Of a stretch of 64,000 nucleotides of DNA, positions 63,815-64,000 are shown piece after piece. Source of the DNA: Novosphingopyxis sp965218915 (lineage in GTDB: Bacteria; Pseudomonadota; Alphaproteobacteria; Sphingomonadales; Sphingomonadaceae); NCBI RefSeq assembly GCF_965218915.1, contig NZ_OZ244708.1:3224001-3288000 (forward strand), in the 5' to 3' direction. Both the position numbers and the translations under genes were made by a program. Positions within the stretch are counted from its first letter, which is position 1, and the number at the start of each line of letters is the position of its first letter. Below the pieces are notes generated by a model that saw only the letters and a program-made list of their open reading frames with translations, searched no databases and was not told the origin of the DNA.

Positions 63815-64000
63815 CCGACGCCGCGACGCTTTTCGAACGCCATTTCAAGGCCTGCCCGCTGGTCGCGATCCTGCGCGGGATCACGCCGCCCGAAGCCGAG
63901 TCGATCGGCAACGCTCTGGTCGATGCGGGTTTCTCCATGATCGAGGTGCCGCTGAATTCCCCCGATCCCTACCGCAGCATCGCCGCGCTCGGCGAAGCGC
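63811..64000 (+). CDS. dgoA: 2-dehydro-3-deoxy-6-phosphogalactonate aldolase, N-terminal part (continues past window)
   Basis: The first 63 codons are present. P-L-V-A-I-L-R-G-I-T-P-P-E-A and then F-S-M-I-E-V-P-L-N-S-P match the KDPG/KDPGal aldolase family (DgoA), where the Glu of I-E-V-P is near the active-site wall. The catalytic Lys lies outside the window. It cleaves KDPGal into pyruvate and glyceraldehyde-3-phosphate, completing the route from dgoK. ATGA overlap with dgoK. Confidence 0.9.
   Translation, partial: MTDAATLFERHFKACPLVAILRGITPPEAESIGNALVDAGFSMIEVPLNSPDPYRSIAALGEA

Overview
The window is about 64 kb of GC-rich, gene-dense DNA (roughly 63-66 % GC by eye). It most resembles a Sphingomonas-like alphaproteobacterium (order Sphingomonadales). 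Pointers are a COQ9-type protein, an Atm1-type exporter, LptC/LptA and BamE envelope genes, a DUF2171 protein, a two-domain cold-shock protein, and split MetH genes behind a SahR-type regulator. This placement is inference from gene content; no rRNA or tRNA gene was seen. Most genes are housekeeping or peripheral metabolism. Intergenic gaps are littered with palindromic repeats of several families.

Layout, left to right. 0-1.4 kb: the 3' end of a class A beta-lactamase and two small lipoproteins. 1.3-7.2 kb: a methionine-cycle operon, sahR-metF-metH(N)-metH(C), preceded by a perfect 11-bp inverted repeat that covers its promoter; the distal metH carries an in-frame palindromic repeat. 7.4-16.4 kb: a beta-helix exoprotein, a DsbD-like reductase, uvrB, a DUF3617 lipoprotein, a hotdog thioesterase, a cytochrome P450 and small ORFs. 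16.7-19.3 kb: a Cys-rich microprotein, a thermonuclease-like and an HNH nuclease pair, and a PHB-depolymerase-like esterase. 19.6-22.1 kb: an AT-rich 834-codon gene for a Rad3/DinG-like helicase fused to a PD-(D/E)XK nuclease, starting 5 bp after the nrdB stop. This is the best candidate for an undescribed (defence-like) system. 22.1-26.6 kb: nrdB and nrdA with two 58-aa membrane proteins, a DUF2171 gene and a repeat-embedded DUF559 nuclease between them.

27-37 kb: an Atm1-like ABC exporter, an M3 peptidase, recQ, a DUF442-type phosphatase/sulfurtransferase flanked by inverted repeat copies, a sterol-desaturase-family hydroxylase and a BON-MscS channel. 37.1-39.0 kb: a gene graveyard, with a frameshifted and stop-interrupted exported protein and a fusion of an unknown N-terminus to the 3' part of a UDP-sulfoquinovose synthase gene. 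39-46 kb: a COQ9-CaiB-acyl-CoA synthetase operon, an old-yellow-enzyme reductase and feoAB. 46-55.3 kb: ssb, a flavoprotein disulfide reductase, an HTH microprotein behind hairpins, a cytochrome bc1 chaperone and DUF177, bamE, a CPBP protease, a double cold-shock-domain protein, RNase D, lptC and lptA.

55.7-64 kb: a galactose/sugar-acid catabolic cluster. It has a FadR-type regulator, an IlvD/Edd-family sugar-acid dehydratase, a deleted galM, a FucP/GluP-type symporter, an SMP-30 lactonase, an NADP-type ketoglutarate-semialdehyde-like dehydrogenase, dgoK and the start of dgoA. Two of its promoters share one layout, a TTGAC -35, a 16-bp spacer and a -10 overlapping a GTCNGACA half-palindrome, which suggests one local regulator. 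The genes together can take sugar from uptake through lactone, aldonate and KDGal to KDPGal and cleavage, i.e. a De Ley-Doudoroff route.
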